From: Clytia hemisphaerica
Taxonomy: Eukaryota > Cnidaria > Hydrozoa > Leptothecata > Clytiidae
Assembly (NCBI GenBank): GCA_902728285.1
Contig: CACVBU010000185.1
Coordinates: forward strand, 1,358,845-1,422,844
DNA length: 64,000 bases
Direction: 5' to 3'
Position numbers and translations under genes: made by a program. The notes under the pieces were generated by a model that saw only the letters and a list, made by a program, of their open reading frames with translations, was not told where the DNA came from and did not search any database. Numbering within the stretch: the stretch's first letter is position 1; each line of letters begins with the position of its first letter. This document shows positions 44,110 through 55,245 of this stretch, one piece after another.

Positions 44110-46526
44110 CTAGAATTTTTCATATTCGACCTCTTTCTGAATTTTCCTCATCAAACTACTGTCACACAAAAAGCACTTCTCATTTTTCAAATTGAAACCA
44201 CAAATTTTACAATTTACACCATCCACAATTTCTGGAAGATATGTCTTATGCTTTTTTAAGTAATTAACTGTGTCAAACCCATTTTTTCGCAAATAAATTA
44301 GCTGAACGAATTCATGCCGGAAGATCATAGGCCATCGGTCTTGAAATGTTGTGTTCCGTGAATATCGATTAATGGATTGGTGCTTCTGCTCCCGGCCTTC
44401 CATTGTGTTAACACCTAGACCTAAATTATATTCCGTAAGAGTTTGTTGGGCATGATAAGGTGCTGCATTGCAGATCGTCCAAAAGCTAGGTGTGACCTTG
44501 TTTTCTGTTAAACAACAAGACTTAAACAAGATTTTACAACTATTTTCCATAATTTTCAATTGTTCTTGATCAAAATTATTAACACGAGCAGTATTTGAAA
44601 TGACAATACGAAGATGAACAAACTGAAAATGGATGCGGTGTAGGGTGAGTTTTGTAGCCTCAGATGATACATTTCTTAAGATAAACTCAATAAGGCATGG
44701 ACAGTTTTTCAAAAATGCTGCGCTTTCTTTTCCTCTGAACCGATATCCGAACTGACTATCAAGCTTTCCCTTGGTATCATTAAACCATTCAGATACCTTT
44801 TTTGAAAGAAAATTACATCCTAATTTTTCCTTCACAAACATTAAAAATTTTCTGAAAAGCGTATTTTCAGGAACATCTTTGAAGGTGGTAAATTTGTATA
44901 AATTTTGTTTATCTGTTGATATGGCGATCAATTTTAAAAACATTTCTTTCAAAATATTATTCTTCAAATGAAGTGGTTCAGACTTTGCAAGATTTATGTA
45001 CTCTCCGACTAAAGAAATTTCACACTGACGACTGCGTAAAGTTTTAGAAATATAGCTTGTTAAGTTGCTTCGCTGAGTCTCCTTTTTGGTGTTACCTTTA
45101 GTAAATTCCTGTTCTTTCTTTTGAGCCTTTTTGGCATCCTTGATAAGTTTTTCATAGGGAAAGGGGTTCCAATCTGTTCCCATCTCTTTAGAAAAATCAT
45201 TTGAATTGCCTTTATTGACATCTGCAAAAGTGGAAAAGTAGTAAGAGTTATTGTTCAATTCACCGCCAAGAAAGCAGAGCATTTTCATATCGTTTGGCAG
45301 TTCTGAAAGTTTGAATTCAATCTTGTAATCTTTTTCATTGACATTCATATCATAGGATGCACTTTACTTTCAAGGTATTTAACATCTTTTATCAGATCAT
45401 ATATGTATCGTCTGACAACAGTGGCTGTTTCGGAAACATTGGCACCAAAAAGTAAATAATTTTCCGCACTACTGGCAATTCGGTGGGCAACATTTAAAAA
45501 CGATAATAAAATAGAAGTTCCAGTGCCGGGTGCACCATCCCCACCAAGTGCCATTGCAAACAAAATAGAATCTGGGTCCTTTTTCAAAATTTTAGGAAAC
45601 TGGAGCATTTTATCTTTTCGACCTTTATTAACAATCAAATAAAACTCCGCAAGACGAAAAACATATTCTTTGAGAGGTCTACATACACTGTCAGCTGGGT
45701 CCTCATCCTCGACTCCGTAGCCATATTTTTGCTGAACGTTTTCAACAAGACCAATGTCGATTTCCCTGATAAATTTTGACAATCGATCGTAAGGTACAAA
45801 ATTTGGTACGGCTTTGTTTCGGTTACATTTTCGGGCTTTTTTGTACTTAGCCTTGCCCATAACGCTATGGCTGTAGTACACATTTAGCGATCTCAATAAG
45901 TTTTCTCTTGAATTATAATATTGCCCTCTCCAATGACCCAATGCTTGTTGTTCAACTTCTGCAACAAGACTTGGTTTAGATGCCATGATATGTTTAGCAA
46001 GGTCTTTTGATTTCACCCTACTTGTTAGGGTATCCATCATACCGGTAACTAGAGGATGAATATTTTGGTTTACACCATGAATAGCAGAACACGCCTGGAA
46101 TGTTTCAGCTCTACGTACTGTTAATGAGGAACGTGGCAGTTCTTTAGATGATGGTTTACGTCGCCTGTTTATTTTCACTCGTTTGGAAATTGAAAATACA
46201 GTGTTAAAATGTGATTGAAGGGGTCGAAGTCTCTTTAATTTAACCTCTGCAAAATTGATACTTCCTGCCAATTTAGCAATGGTTTCGTCTTTGTGAGACA
46301 GCCTTCGCCTTAATTTTGTTATGCTTACTTGCTTATCACGAACACTTTCCTTTAAACCCTTTATTGGCACATGCAAACCATCACTTTGCCTTTGTAAATC
46401 TGCTTTCAACCTTTCCTGCTCTTCTATCTTAAGTTTCATCTCCTCTAGATTTCACGCATTCTTAGTAAACTGTCCTAGGTAACTATGCTTTGCTGCCAAG
46501 GCTTTAGATTTTCCTTTTGGAGGCAT
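44110..46526 (-). pseudogene. Unnamed transposase-like protein, two overlapping frames
   Basis: The likely start is ATG 46526 (MPPKGKSKALAAK). A TGA at about 46454 interrupts before the long frame 46439-45345. That frame has a coiled-coil start (residues 1-60) and then a globular domain with the glycine-rich motif ALGGDGAPGTG near its end. The next frame, 45348-44110, overlaps by four bases (ATGA). It contains the ELPNDMKML and EPLHLKNN motifs, then NTMEGREQKHQ, and a C-terminal four-Cys zinc finger (CKICGFNLKNEKCFLC). Asp in GGDGAP, Asp in ELPND and Glu in MEGRE could form a DDE-type triad, but this is inference. I cannot place it in a known superfamily. It lies inside the 16.3-kb TIR element and is a plausible source of its transposase. 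Confidence 0.55.
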
Positions 46527-46558
46527 TTTATAAAAAGAAAGTCAAATATATAAAAACA

Positions 46559-47071
46559 CTAGTAGCTTGTAACATTTCCATAAACGTTTTTTGTTTGAAA
46601 ATGACATTTTACTGTCATAACATTGGTGGAACACTTAAAAGATATAGTTATGGGTTTTTCTTCAGTTGCCAAGACTTGACCACGACTTTTGCACGGAAAG
46701 ATTTTCGATAAATGGTCTTTCACCTCCCGTTCAGACAATCCAGTTAATTTTCCAACATGGAAACGAAAATGTCCAAAACGGGAAAAAGTTATCATGCGCA
46801 AGGTTGGCTTCCCTTTCTTGTTTTTCTCTGTCTTTGTTTTGATACCGACTTGTGATCTAAAATCACGAATACAACGGAAGAGTTGGTAAAAAGTATCCGA
46901 ATGAATGTCACGAATAACAACAGCTGTGAAGGGGTCGGAGTACTTTCTCTTTAAAGTTAATTTCCTTTTGATGCTCTTCAGAACTTCTGTAATGTGCGAC
47001 TTGATCAAATCAAAAGATTTTTGCTTGTGATCAGATAATACACTATATGTGTCCAATGGCTTGGAATTCAT
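46559..47071 (-). CDS. Unnamed ORF upstream of the transposase-like gene
   Basis: A 170-codon frame from ATG 47071 to 46559, on the same strand and 33 bases upstream of the ATG of the next gene. It is basic, with a Lys/Arg-rich stretch around residues 30-45 (KSIKRKLTLKRKY) and a short motif run GHFRFHVGKLTGLSEREV. There is no membrane segment or known domain. The tight spacing on the same strand suggests it is either exon 1 of the same gene or a partner protein of the element. Function unknown. Confidence 0.4.
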   Translation of the reverse strand: MNSKPLDTYSVLSDHKQKSFDLIKSHITEVLKSIKRKLTLKRKYSDPFTAVVIRDIHSDTFYQLFRCIRDFRSQVGIKTKTEKNKKGKPTLRMITFSRFGHFRFHVGKLTGLSEREVKDHLSKIFPCKSRGQVLATEEKPITISFKCSTNVMTVKCHFQTKNVYGNVTSY

Positions 47072-47180
47072 TTCATAACTTTAATATATACTTTCTGAAA
47101 TAGAATTTGACAAGTCCATTAAAGCAAGAGGGGCCAAACAAACATATTCTAATATAATTGAACACAACCGAACATAATCG

Positions 47181-47357
47181 ATATTTTTTCAAAGAGACCA
47201 CCCTGTTGAATAATTATGTAGTCCAGCAGAAAAACAATGATAAAACCATGCATAATTATTACAATATGCATGATACAGTAATTATGCATGGCTGTATTAT
47301 TGTTTTTATGGCTGGACTACATAATTATTCAATAGGGTGGCCTCTTTGAAAAAATAT
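47181..47357. repeat. 177-bp foldback element
   Basis: About 80-bp arms are inverted copies of each other (left starts ATATTTTTTCAAAGAG, right ends with its complement) around a loop of roughly 15-20 bases. Few mismatches; no coding content. Confidence 0.75.
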
Positions 47358-47722
47358 CTTTTTGGTTTTGCTTGGGACCATTAAAAAAGTATGTATAAAT
47401 ATGCTCAAAAATCACTTATTTTTTACCAGACATAATTAATGGAAGCAGTATAATTACCGAACTAATTGAACTTTGTTGAACTTAATCGAACAACAAAAGT
47501 CGCTAAAATTGTGAGTATTCAATCAAGTTCGACAAAACATATTACGTTCAACAAAGTTCGACAACAAGAAATGTTTGAAAACTCTGTGCGATAAATTTCA
47601 CAAAATCGAGATCTTTTTTTTAATCGAACGTTATATTTTAAGAAATTTGTTAGTATTCGATTAAAGTTCGACAACTGAACTTAATCGAACATTAATCGTC
47701 CAACAAAAGTTCCTCGTACACT
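47358..47722. other. Non-coding stretch with repeated GTTCGA/TCGAAC motifs
   Basis: Motifs such as AGTTCGACAA and TTAATCGAAC recur in both orientations at 47450-47700, suggesting a decayed inverted repeat. No gene. Confidence 0.45.
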
Positions 47723-47731
47723 TTTGCACGC

Positions 47732-48496
47732 CGGTTTGTGTAATTTACGATGCGCGATCCAACGATTCACGTTGCGCGATGCACGATCCACGCATAATAT
47801 ATGCTAATTATTTCCAATAATTATCATAAAACTTAGATTATCTAACATAATTCTAAAACAATGGTATAATCTTTTCTTGCTTTTGTTTACCACGGTAAAT
47901 TTATGCAACAAAAAAAAGAAATGGAACTATGCATACGAATAATTAACACCGTAAAATTATGATAAAAACTAGACTTGCATAATGTTGATGATAGACTACC
48001 TTTATCTTACAATAGACAGTAAATGAAGGTAAACAATCTATAAGAAATATTTTTGCTCTTAGTTTTAAACCGAATATAGGAATTTCTTTCTTAAAGCAAA
48101 TAAAAGAATGATGAAGGAATATATCGACAAACAATATTTTGCGGACCGTAATGTACGAAGCAAAAAACGAGTCCTCTATTATGACAAAGAATTTTCTTTC
48201 CGTAATCAATTCAAGTTATGAAAAAGAAAGATTGAGTACAGAAGGTGAATTTACGAGGCTTTCACTTTCTCTTAATCTATAACTAAACTGAATTTTTTAA
48301 AAACATAATTTGCATAATCTGTTTACATAAATAATGTTTTTAAAAATAATTGAGTTTCGGCGAATGAAAACTTAAAACTTTGCAAAATATTTTATCATGA
48401 TTAGTATAATTACACATAAATTAGCATATATTATGCGTGGATCGTGCATCGTGCATCGTGAATCGTTGGATCGCGCATCGTAAATTACACAAACCG
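47732..48496. mobile_element. 765-bp non-autonomous TIR element
   Basis: TIRs of about 80 bp, nearly identical: both read CGGTTTGTGTAATTTACG then ATGCGCGATCCAACG and continue to CATAATATATGCTAAT. The flanking duplication TTTGCACG is perfect over 8 bases (47723-47730 and 48497-48504). One extra C at 47731 makes it 8 or 9 bp. The interior has no convincing gene. The TIR tip CGGTTTGTGTAA is the same as the right tip of the 16.3-kb element, so it may be mobilised by the same transposase. Confidence 0.8.
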
Positions 48497-48504
48497 TTTG
48501 CACG

Positions 48505-49115
48505 TTTTATGTGAACACCCCTTTCGGCGTACGTACGGTTTCAAGATACCCCCTTCAAAACTAGTAACTTTTTTAAACCATAGAATATGTATCTACCCAA
48601 TCCAATTTAAAACAAAGGCTCCAGAAATATAATATAATACTATGCTATTTTTGTTTACGATACAGTTGCACGTAAACATTCAAATAAAAATTTGTTCGAA
48701 TCAGAAAGAGATCAACCCCCTCCCCTCTCCCCTGTCCATTTTTGTACCCTTTAAGGGGGAACCCCCTCCCTCTTTAGCGTACGTACTTTTTAAATGGTCC
48801 CCTGCCCTGCCTTTGGTCTGTACGTTTTAGGCAACAAGCCAAGAAAATCCATTTTTTTTGCTGACCGACCGACTCACTTTTGCAGACTGATCAAACGACT
48901 CATTTTTAAAGCATGAAACGCCGCAAACACAAGTTATTTAGTGGTGTGGCTTATAAATACATATAGCCACAAAATCACAAATCTGATATGTTTTTAATGT
49001 TGTGCATGCAATATCAGCATATTATAATATATAATGTTTTGCCAAAACAAATAGAAAACAGTGCAGAAAAAGATTTACCAATTTTCATTTCTGTTTTTCT
49101 CAGTGAAAAAAAGAT
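48505..49115. other. Non-coding stretch
   Basis: Contains GTACGTAC-type motifs at 48527-48550 and 48775-48795 in loosely inverted arrangement around a C-rich stretch, possibly another decayed MITE. No gene. Confidence 0.3.
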
Positions 49116-49119
49116 TTAA

Positions 49120-50802
49120 CCCTTTGGGCGCCGGAATTATTTTTGAGTTTTTAGGTTTTTGAAGACATAGGTTGCTTAAAATGACCATAACTTCTTTTGT
49201 GTAAAAGATAGCCCCCTAAAACCATATATATTCCGAAAGCATATTAAATTTGCTACTAGAAAATACTAAAAAAATTTTTTTTTCGTGAGGCATGGTAACT
49301 AGAGATTGTTGCCTAGCAACAAAAAAAAATTGAAAAAAATTTTTTCTTCAAAATTTTCAACTTTGGATTCAGCTGGAAGATTCATTATTTGAGATGAGGC
49401 CATAAAACTCCCCAGAAATGTAGCCCTGCCATATCCTGATCAAATGCAAAAAAAATTTCTGATCTAGGAAGTCTATTTGTGAAAATATCTAAAGAATGGC
49501 AAACAGCGTAAAAGCGAGAAATCTAAGGAAAAATATCAACACACTAAGATAAAGCCAGTAAGGTGAAATATTACAATGAAATCAATATGAAATGATGCTA
49601 AGGGTGAAACCAGATTTATCTTTTACATAATCAAAATAAGAGTTAGTTTCTTGAGCAATCTGTTCAAATATAGCATCAGTGAAAAATAGCTGTAAAAATT
49701 GGAAAGGTGTTTCTGGTACTGAAGCCAACCGGCAAGGTCCAGTACTCTCAGTAAATTGTACGTCGACATTGGAGTTGGCTATAATTACATCTTCTGATAC
49801 AGTTTTCCAACCAGGATTACCATCAAGTTTCTTTTTCTTTCCTCCAGCAGAGTTAGGTTGTTTGTCAGCATTACGTTTTCGCCCATTTCCACGAACACCG
49901 CCTCGACTACTTCCACGACCACCGCCTCGACTACTTCCACGACCACCGCCTCGACTACTTCCACGACCACTGCCTCGACTACTTCCACGACCACCGCCTC
50001 GACTACTTCCACGACCACCGCCTCGACTACTTCCACGACCACCGCCTCGACTACTTCCCCGGCCACATCTACCACCTCGTCCACGACTACTACAGCCACG
50101 TTCCAACCTGGCATTGACCCCTTGACTTTCAGAAGGTATAGATGGATTTTCAAGTGAGGCATCACAAGCTTCATCTTGGATTTCATTTGCATGGGTAATC
50201 TGACTGTCGTCGTGAGATTCAACTACAGTTTCGGTTGTTGTCGGTTCATCTACGTTGTTTACGACAGGATCAGGAATGCGGTCAACCCCATCCTAAAAAG
50301 GTAAAAGGTAAAAAACCTTAGTCTTCTTTTCAAACAAAGAAATACCAGACATAAAACTAGTTGATCAGTTGCTTGGTCTTCAAAATCATCATTCTCCGAC
50401 AGCGGTAGATCAGGATTGTCGTCAATGTCACTCTCACTTTGACTCTCTTCCTCCAAGGAACTATCTCCAAATTCACTTTCAGCTCCTCCATCACTTTCTG
50501 AGTCAAGAACTGCATCCAGAACTTGTTGTAAGCTGAATTTAGTTGGTCTTGAAGCTTTATTTTGAACAGTACATTCACTCTTATTGGAAGCCATTTTCGT
50601 TTTGAAGGATTTGAAATTTTGAGAAGCTCTGATGTAAAAATGCAATGTTTATGTTTCTCTAAACCAATCAAATGGCTTGTTTTTGAGTCCCGTGCTACTT
50701 CAAGACTTCTCAGTCAAAATTTGACAAAGATACGGCAAGCGAGCGGGTTGCTATGGTGATTTATATTTGACGGGTCAGATCTGACCCGCCAGGCGCCCAA
50801 AA
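49120..50802 (-). mobile_element. Truncated piggyBac element
   Basis: The left end is TTAA (49116-49119) followed by CCCTTTGGGCGCC. The right end is a decayed inverted copy (GGCGCCCAAAA, 50792-50802) with a palindromic GGGTCAGATCTGACCC just inside; the right TTAA is lost. Only the N-terminal part of the transposase gene remains, so it is non-autonomous. Confidence 0.7.
49582..50594 (-). pseudogene. N-terminal part of piggyBac transposase with RG repeats
   Basis: ATG 50594 opens exon 1, an acidic Ser/Glu/Asp-rich segment ending at 50346. A small intron (50345-50293) fits GT-AG in phase 0. Exon 2 has about eight copies of the 8-residue unit GRGSSRGG (24-bp unit, about 49897-50095). A basic stretch follows (KKKKL) and then the start of the piggyBac domain (FTESTGPCRL, then PFQFLQLFFTDAIFEQIAQETN). 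The catalytic DDD core is absent; the frame stops at 49582. piggyBac transposases cut at TTAA. The acidic plus RG N-terminus is an ordinary variable tail, here unusually repetitive. Confidence 0.75.
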
Positions 50803-51365
50803 TCAAAAAACCAAAACAACAGAAAGTAACATAAACTTCTCAAGAATAATAATCATGAATCTCTCATAGGACCTTAGGCAAAAAATAAGACTGGTATACA
50901 AGATTTACATGATGACGTATAGACAAAAAAGCCATATATGACATAAAAAACAACCAAAGTTAACTAAGGCTCACATGTATAGGAGACCCCAATCCATTCT
51001 TTTTGCTAAAGAAAGGTGTAGCTTTCAGAATATTGCTTTTAGTTTTCTGATCAGTATCCATTAGCAACAGAAACTAAAGTAGATATGACTACTAATTAAA
51101 GTACTCATGTTAATGAAAAACGCCCCGCAACAAAAATGTCCCGCCCGCTTTTATCGGAGCGCAGTAACTTAAGCAAAGGAGCGCCCGCCATGGCCCGCCG
51201 TGGGCATAAAACGCGAAATCACGTGGTAAGCACTTGGGTAGATTTTTAGCTTTAAAATAGTTCTAGATCAATAAAATACCTTTGGAATTATATTTTTGAC
51301 ATTAACAACTGTTTTTCAAACATTTTCTTTCTGTTTTACAGTAATTGAAGCTGACCTGTCAACAC
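50803..51365. other. Right subterminal region of the 16.3-kb element
   Basis: GC-richer around 51120-51210 with CCCGCC-type motifs. No frame supported. Confidence 0.35.
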
Positions 51366-51395
51366 TGACCTGTGACCTGTGTTTTACACAAACCG
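51366..51395 (-). repeat. Right TIR of the 16.3-kb element
   Basis: Inverted partner of 35120-35149 with two mismatches. A further CAGGTCA-type copy lies just inside. Followed by AGATAGAAC at 51396-51404. Confidence 0.75.
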
Positions 51396-51564
51396 AGATA
51401 GAACCTTTGTTGAAGCACTTTTTTTAGACAGAAAGTTCTGAAAACTTGCTTTTATAACAAACGGTATTATTAAAAGAAGCCATGACTTCGTCAAAATTAG
51501 ATATACATAGAAGCGAGACAGAGATATTTCATTTCCAATCGTTATAAATTTGTTATGTTTTTAG

Positions 51565-51864
51565 GCAACAAAATTACGTGCGGCATTAAAACGAAAGCAC
51601 GTGTATATGCCAGCAGACTGCAGCCTTGTAAAAATGGGCAATAAAGAGGCATTGGAATATGCTGGTCTAACAGAGAAGGAATGTATCGCCAATATACATA
51701 CCTCTGAGACTGGAAATGGTACAACAACCAAATCTGCGACCTCAACTCCAAGGCCAGGTCCTTCTGGCATGACGCTACGCCGAGGAAAAAAGGCGAAAAA
51801 TCCTAAATACCTAGATTTCATCACTTTATTCGACACCACATCGGATATGGACGATTTTGTTTGA
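51565..51864 (+). CDS. Candidate terminal exon of a host gene
   Basis: The acceptor TTTTTAG (AG at 51563-51564) opens a phase-0 frame of 99 codons to TGA at 51862-51864. It begins ATKLRAALKRK. The middle is Ser/Thr/Pro-rich with a basic run (LRRGKKAKNPKY), plausible as a nuclear signal, and the tail is acidic with several Asp. No domain recognised. The phase matches the donor at 35095, so the 16.3-kb element may sit in the intron between the two. Confidence 0.45.
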   Translation, partial: ATKLRAALKRKHVYMPADCSLVKMGNKEALEYAGLTEKECIANIHTSETGNGTTTKSATSTPRPGPSGMTLRRGKKAKNPKYLDFITLFDTTSDMDDFV

Positions 51865-52859
51865 TTTCATAAGTTCTATATCATACAACGAGTTCCACAC
51901 CATTGTAACTTTTCATACTTTTTTAATACATTTTTGGAATCACATTACTGTCAAAAGAATATCGTTATTTACATTAATTGCTTTCCCATGCACAAATAAT
52001 TGTAATTGTATATATGTATGTATGTGAACAGTTTGCGATTAAACAGAAATACATTTCTTTGACATATTCAACACTTGTATTTTTTACATTGCACTAACGG
52101 TCGCTTTACAATGATAAAATTGAATAGTACTAACTAGACGGTTCCCGTCGTCGCAAACGCCGGTTAACGGTTTTGCTTGCACATCAAAAGCCTTTAAAAT
52201 ACTATAATGTGGGTTAATTCCTGACATCGTTTTGGCTTAAAATGCCTAATACAATAATAAAAATTATACTTTCTAAACTTTCTACATTAGTCAAAATTTT
52301 GTGTCTGTAAGCCTCCATGATATGTCTGTTTAAGATAACGCAAGTTTGTGTTCAATGAAATGCCATAGTGACCCTGTCAAAATTATGGAGGGTACCCGTC
52401 GTTGCAGACGCCCAAAGGTGTCTGAGGTGGTAAGAGGGTTGCTTCTAGGAAAGAAAAAGCCTTAGTTGTGAAGGAGAGGCTCGCGCTTTGTGGTCGAGCA
52501 CTGAAGGTTTTCCCGTTTGTTTGGCTTCACATGAGGACAGCTTAAGACCGGCGCATATGCAATGCAACACACATTGAAACCTTTTTAAATAATGTTAGAC
52601 GAAGTTTAATCATTAAACAACAATGTTGGATTTTGTTGCGTGTGTTGATATAGAATAATTCGAAATCGTGCAACAAAAATGCCACACCTTTTTATTTGAA
52701 ACTTTGTGACGTCGCAGTAATTTTTCATGAAATTGACGTCAGAACTTTTTTCGTTTACAAATAGCAGTGTAGAGTCTTCCCTAATCCGAGTTTTCTACGC
52801 TTGTCAAACTTAGCGCGAGACTTTTTGTATCAAAGGTGGATAGGTTTTCCAGCCGCGGC
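51865..52859. other. Non-coding stretch
   Basis: Two related segments containing CCCGTCGT(C/T)GCA occur near 52146 and 52386. No open frame or RNA gene is supported. Confidence 0.35.
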
Positions 52860-52873
52860 GTTCAAATTTTAGA

Positions 52874-55231
52874 GAGAGAGGAGAGAGAGTGGTCCATCCT
52901 ATCAGAGGAACTGGCCTAAAAAAATATGTTAAATATAAATTTTAGGAAATCACTACGCTAGGGACAAATAAAAAAAAACACTATTATCAAAGATGTAAAA
53001 GCTATAAGAAAATCTAGCATTTCAACATTAAACATTTATCAACTTTTTCCATACACTACGATCAAAAACCAGATTATACCAAGATGCTCTATTAATATCG
53101 AACCATTTAAGAGATTTATACACCCCTCTTCCATATGTAAACTCAGGGGAGCCTTTCAAACGACGATTGTGCACCCAACAAGACAACAATTTCCGAGGTG
53201 TTCTATCGAAAGACATACGTGCCACATGGCCCAACCAGGACAATTGACGATTGAAAACATAATACTCAATTGGCTCAATATTTAGCTTCTCAAACAGTGA
53301 ATCGGTTGTTATTCTGTACAAAAATACATGTGAGCGATTGATGCGACACATCGAACGTAAACAAGAATGGTGAAAGTTGCGTAGTAGACGTAACAGGTAT
53401 TCAGTTAAGCACCATGTTTCTGCCCCATAGATTAGAATAGGAAGAATCAGTGACTTGTAAACAGTGCTTTTAGCTTCTTTGGTAATAGAGCGAGAAGAAA
53501 AGATTGACTTTTTTAGAGCGCCAAAAGCGTTGCCAGCCTTTTTGATGCGATTGGTGACATCGGTATATCTTTACAGTCCCTGGATATGTAACAGCCAAGG
53601 TAGCAAAACTTGTCACAAATGGGGAAGTACGTATACGTGGACAACTTAATTGGAGAAAGATCAGTGTTGTCATAACTTGTGGGATCATTATATGATTTAG
53701 GAGGTTTCGAGACGAACAGGACTTCAGATTTTGAAGCTTTATCTGGGCAACGGATATCACCAACATGAATTTCCATTCCAAATTTGAAGAAGTGGGTGAT
53801 GAGTAGCGGGGAGTATGTTTCAACATCGGATCTACTATCAAAGAGCACGGCAGTATCGTCTGCGTATTCAGAGTCGTCACCAGGGAACTCAGATCCCTTG
53901 GTATTATACCTCCTTCCTGTTAACACAGAATCATCTTTGGTGCGGTAAACACACAATGGCCGGCTATGTATTTTCCTCCAGGTTTGCATTATTGCGGCAA
54001 TGTAAATAACAAACAAGGCAGGCCCAAGAATGTCGCCTTGCTTTACACCAATGGTACACGGCATAGTGTTATCAACAGTTTCAACGACAAAATTTACTAC
54101 AAAGTTTTTGTGTAAAAGTTTCAAGATTGAGATCAATTTCTCTGGTAGTCCAAATTTTGACAATACTTCCCATAATAACGACCTTGGTACTCTGTCGAAC
54201 GCTTTAACGAGGTCGAGAAAAAGTACCCAAGTTTCAAGGTTATGTTCTCTACGTTTTTTAAGGGCAAGTTTGACAGAGAAAGCGGCATCCATGCATCCTC
54301 TACCTTGTCGAAAACCACATTGTGATTCGTGGTCAAGACTTTCTATAAATGGTTGTAATCTGCTGTGTATCAATATTGCTAAGACTTTATACGCGGTTTC
54401 AAGGAGCATTATACCCCTATAATTTCCTGGTTTTGAGAGGTCTCCTTTTTTGGGTAGGATCACAAGTTTACCCAGGTCCCATTGAGAGGGATAAATGTTC
54501 TTTTCCCATATATCGACGATAATCATAACGAGATATTCGAAACAGAGTTCATCTTCAACAAGTGATTTAAACATGGCTGCGGTTAGACCAGAGGCTCCTG
54601 GTGCTTTATTTTTTAGACGTAAGACTGAGTTTTTAATTTCATCAACAGTTGGGGTATGACTGAGAGAGTTATTCACCATATGTGGTGTTATGTGGGATAA
54701 GACAGAGTTATCGAATACCTCTTTTCGGTTGTACAGATTCGAGAAATGCTTTCGAAAGACTTCAGCATTTTCCTCTTGAGAAACACATCTACTCCCATCA
54801 TCTTTTTGCATCATAACTTGCTTTGGAGGAGGAGGTTTACACAGTCCTTTTTTCAAAAGTTTAATACTCTCCCAATATGATTTTGTGCCGTGATTCCGAG
54901 CATTGGGACCTTCATTCAAGCGATTACATGCATTTTTAATCCATTTACTCTTTGCAGTATTTATAGCTTGCTTTAGTTCTTTACGTGCTTGAATAGCAGC
55001 AGAAATTGTATGACGTGTGATGCGTTTTGTTTTGTTGTAAACAGCAATATTTCTCTTTTCGATCAAGCTCATAAGTTCAGCTTCGTTTGCAACAAACCAG
55101 TCTGGGGGAGAGCGTGTAATTTTAGGTAAACATGACGATGCAGCAACTTGAATTGATTTTTCGAGCGATTCATACTCTATACGATCTAGAGTTTCGATTT
55201 TTGACGAAAGGGTATTATTGAACCTTCCACG
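52874..55231 (-). mobile_element. 5'-truncated LINE with 14-bp target duplication
   Basis: GTTCAAATTTTAGA is present directly outside both ends (52860-52873 and 55232-55245). On the minus strand the 3' end finishes in a CT-rich tail (plus strand 52874-52889, GAGAGAGGAGAGAGAG). The RT frame starts abruptly at the other end, showing 5' truncation during insertion. Confidence 0.85.
53028..55231 (-). pseudogene. LINE reverse transcriptase, 5'-truncated and frameshifted
   Basis: The main frame runs from about 55237 to 53513. It begins just after the endonuclease position and contains the RT fingers and palm: LILPKKGDLSKPGNYRG-like block, LFLDLVKAFDRVPR, GVKQGDILGPALF and the catalytic EYADD. Near 53510 the frame shifts. 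The C-terminal part (53513-53028) has ILIYGAETWCL, SWLGHVARM and a Trp/Arg-rich end typical of several LINE families. The endonuclease is missing and the frame is broken, so it is inactive. The clade is not certain. Confidence 0.75.
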
Positions 55232-55245
55232 GTTCAAATTTTAGA

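Larger units (their letters stand above)
35120..51395. mobile_element. 16.3-kb TIR element with 9-bp target duplication
   Basis: The ends are inverted copies: CGGTT(A/T)GTGTAAAAC at the tip, continuing through (G/A)CAGGTCACAGGTCA, 28 of 30 matching. The left end is 35120-35149 and the right end 51366-51395. Immediately outside both is the same 9-mer AGATAGAAC (35111-35119 and 51396-51404), a perfect target duplication. A 9-bp duplication is classical for Mutator-like elements but not exclusive to them. Further subterminal inverted pieces occur (GGCCACGGCGGGCC near 35822 and GGCCCGCCGTGGGC near 51195). Later insertions (hAT with OTU domain, MITEs, piggyBac) account for much of the length. The unnamed gene set at 44110-47071 is the best candidate for its own transposase (inference). 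Confidence 0.75.

Noticed and set aside
48527-48805. Another MITE with GTACGTAC ends
   Set aside because: The ends match only over about 10 bases and the flanks do not agree.
49858-50222. Thr/Ser-rich and Val-rich frames over the RG repeat of piggyBac
   Set aside because: Shadow frames of the 24-bp repeat. The frame that joins by splicing to the acidic exon and enters the piggyBac domain is the real one.
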